Positions 51,698-51,879 of a stretch of 51,879 nt of DNA are shown piece after piece. The notes below the pieces were generated by a model that was given only the letters and a program-made list of their open reading frames with translations, had not been told where the DNA came from and did no database searches. Within the stretch, counting starts at the first letter, position 1. Each line of letters begins with the position of its first letter. The translations under genes were made by a program, and so were the position numbers. This DNA comes from an uncultured Lachnospiraceae bacterium (GTDB lineage: Bacteria; Bacillota; Clostridia; Lachnospirales; Lachnospiraceae): contig CANQDT010000016.1 of NCBI GenBank assembly GCA_947593735.1, positions 1 through 51,879 of the forward strand, written 5' to 3'.

Positions 51698-51879
51698 ATG
51701 CCGCCAAAATTCAAATTCACACGGAACGAAATCACAAGCGCCGCACTGAACCTGACACGCAGAGCCGGCCCCGACGGACTCACCGCACGGGCGTTGGCGG
51801 ATGAGCTTGGCTGTTCGGTCAAGCCGATTTTCGGGCTGTTCAAGAACATGGAGGAAGTGCAGGGAGCGGTTCTGTCCGC
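51698..51879 (+). CDS. TetR-family regulator, N-terminal part
   Basis: The first 60 codons of a regulator that runs off the window. The sequence MPPKFKFTRNEITSAALNLTRRAG, then LTARALADELGCSVKPIFGLFKNMEEV, is a TetR helix-turn-helix in which the usual YYHF is changed to IFGLF. GGGAGG lies 9 bases before the ATG at 51698; another ATG at 51692 is too close to it. No ligand domain is visible. Confidence 0.85.
   Translation, partial: MPPKFKFTRNEITSAALNLTRRAGPDGLTARALADELGCSVKPIFGLFKNMEEVQGAVLS

Noticed and set aside
51222-51707. 161-codon minus-strand frame at the right end
   Set aside because: Antisense to the DUF5050-like fragment and crossing the third TetR promoter; no start signal or domain.

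Overview
The window looks like a chromosome segment of a Gram-positive gut-type anaerobe of class Clostridia, most probably Lachnospiraceae. This rests on gene content and order (secA-hpf long form, an ftsEX block with an M23 hydrolase and CtpA, an MsmK/UgpC-type sugar ATPase beside a CdaR-type regulator, an FMN-riboswitch RibU, an SLH-domain protein, a TetR-DegV pair), on sigma-A promoters of the TTGACA-N17-TATAAT type, and on strong AGGAGG ribosome-binding sites. GC content is moderate to high for the group. No rRNA genes, insertion sequences, phage genes or CRISPR arrays are visible, and there is one tRNA. Most genes lie on the minus strand.

Layout: 0-2.5 kb, tRNA-Ser, tsaD and ribonuclease Z. 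2.6-9.2 kb, a small zinc-ribbon protein, then two carbohydrate-active enzymes: a giant secreted GH43-GH51 fusion and a GH88 unsaturated uronyl hydrolase. 9.4-13.1 kb, an operon of a YcxB-like protein, tsaE, tsaB and rimI, then ribU under an FMN riboswitch and a dCMP deaminase. 13.3-15.7 kb, a secreted Ig-like protein with a 59-residue companion peptide, divergent from an AraC regulator. 15.8-19.9 kb, an aspartate/threonine operon (ACT regulator, homoserine dehydrogenase, apgM-like protein, aspartate kinase). 20-24.5 kb, prfB, secA and hpf, with a DnaA-box cluster upstream of hpf. 25-32 kb, an NlpC/P60 hydrolase and a MacAB-like export operon headed by an SLH protein. 32.2-36.2 kb, ftsE, ftsX, a LytM hydrolase and ctpA. 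36.2-41.2 kb, a CdaR-like regulator, a sugar ABC ATPase, a degenerate LCP protein and a GT2 glycosyltransferase.

From 41.3 kb the window becomes accessory: a csoR-copA copper operon whose ATPase gene is fused in frame to a CopZ-like chaperone, a HigBA-type toxin-antitoxin module, and a TetR-headed operon encoding a CMD-cupin protein, an exported aldo/keto reductase with an Ig-like domain and an exported flavodoxin. After these come a second TetR with a DegV protein sharing its operator, a 5'-truncated gene fragment, and the start of a third TetR gene.

The best candidate for a little-described system is the TetR-CMD/cupin-aldo/keto reductase-flavodoxin operon (45.98-49.49 kb). Two of its enzymes belong to normally cytoplasmic redox families but carry export signals. 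Also notable are the copA/copZ junction, with an A7 tract that decides fusion or separation and an internal ribosome-binding site; a relict flavodoxin fragment abutting the csoR promoter; and two dispersed palindromic repeat families, one of which supplies the U-tract of the FMN-riboswitch terminator.
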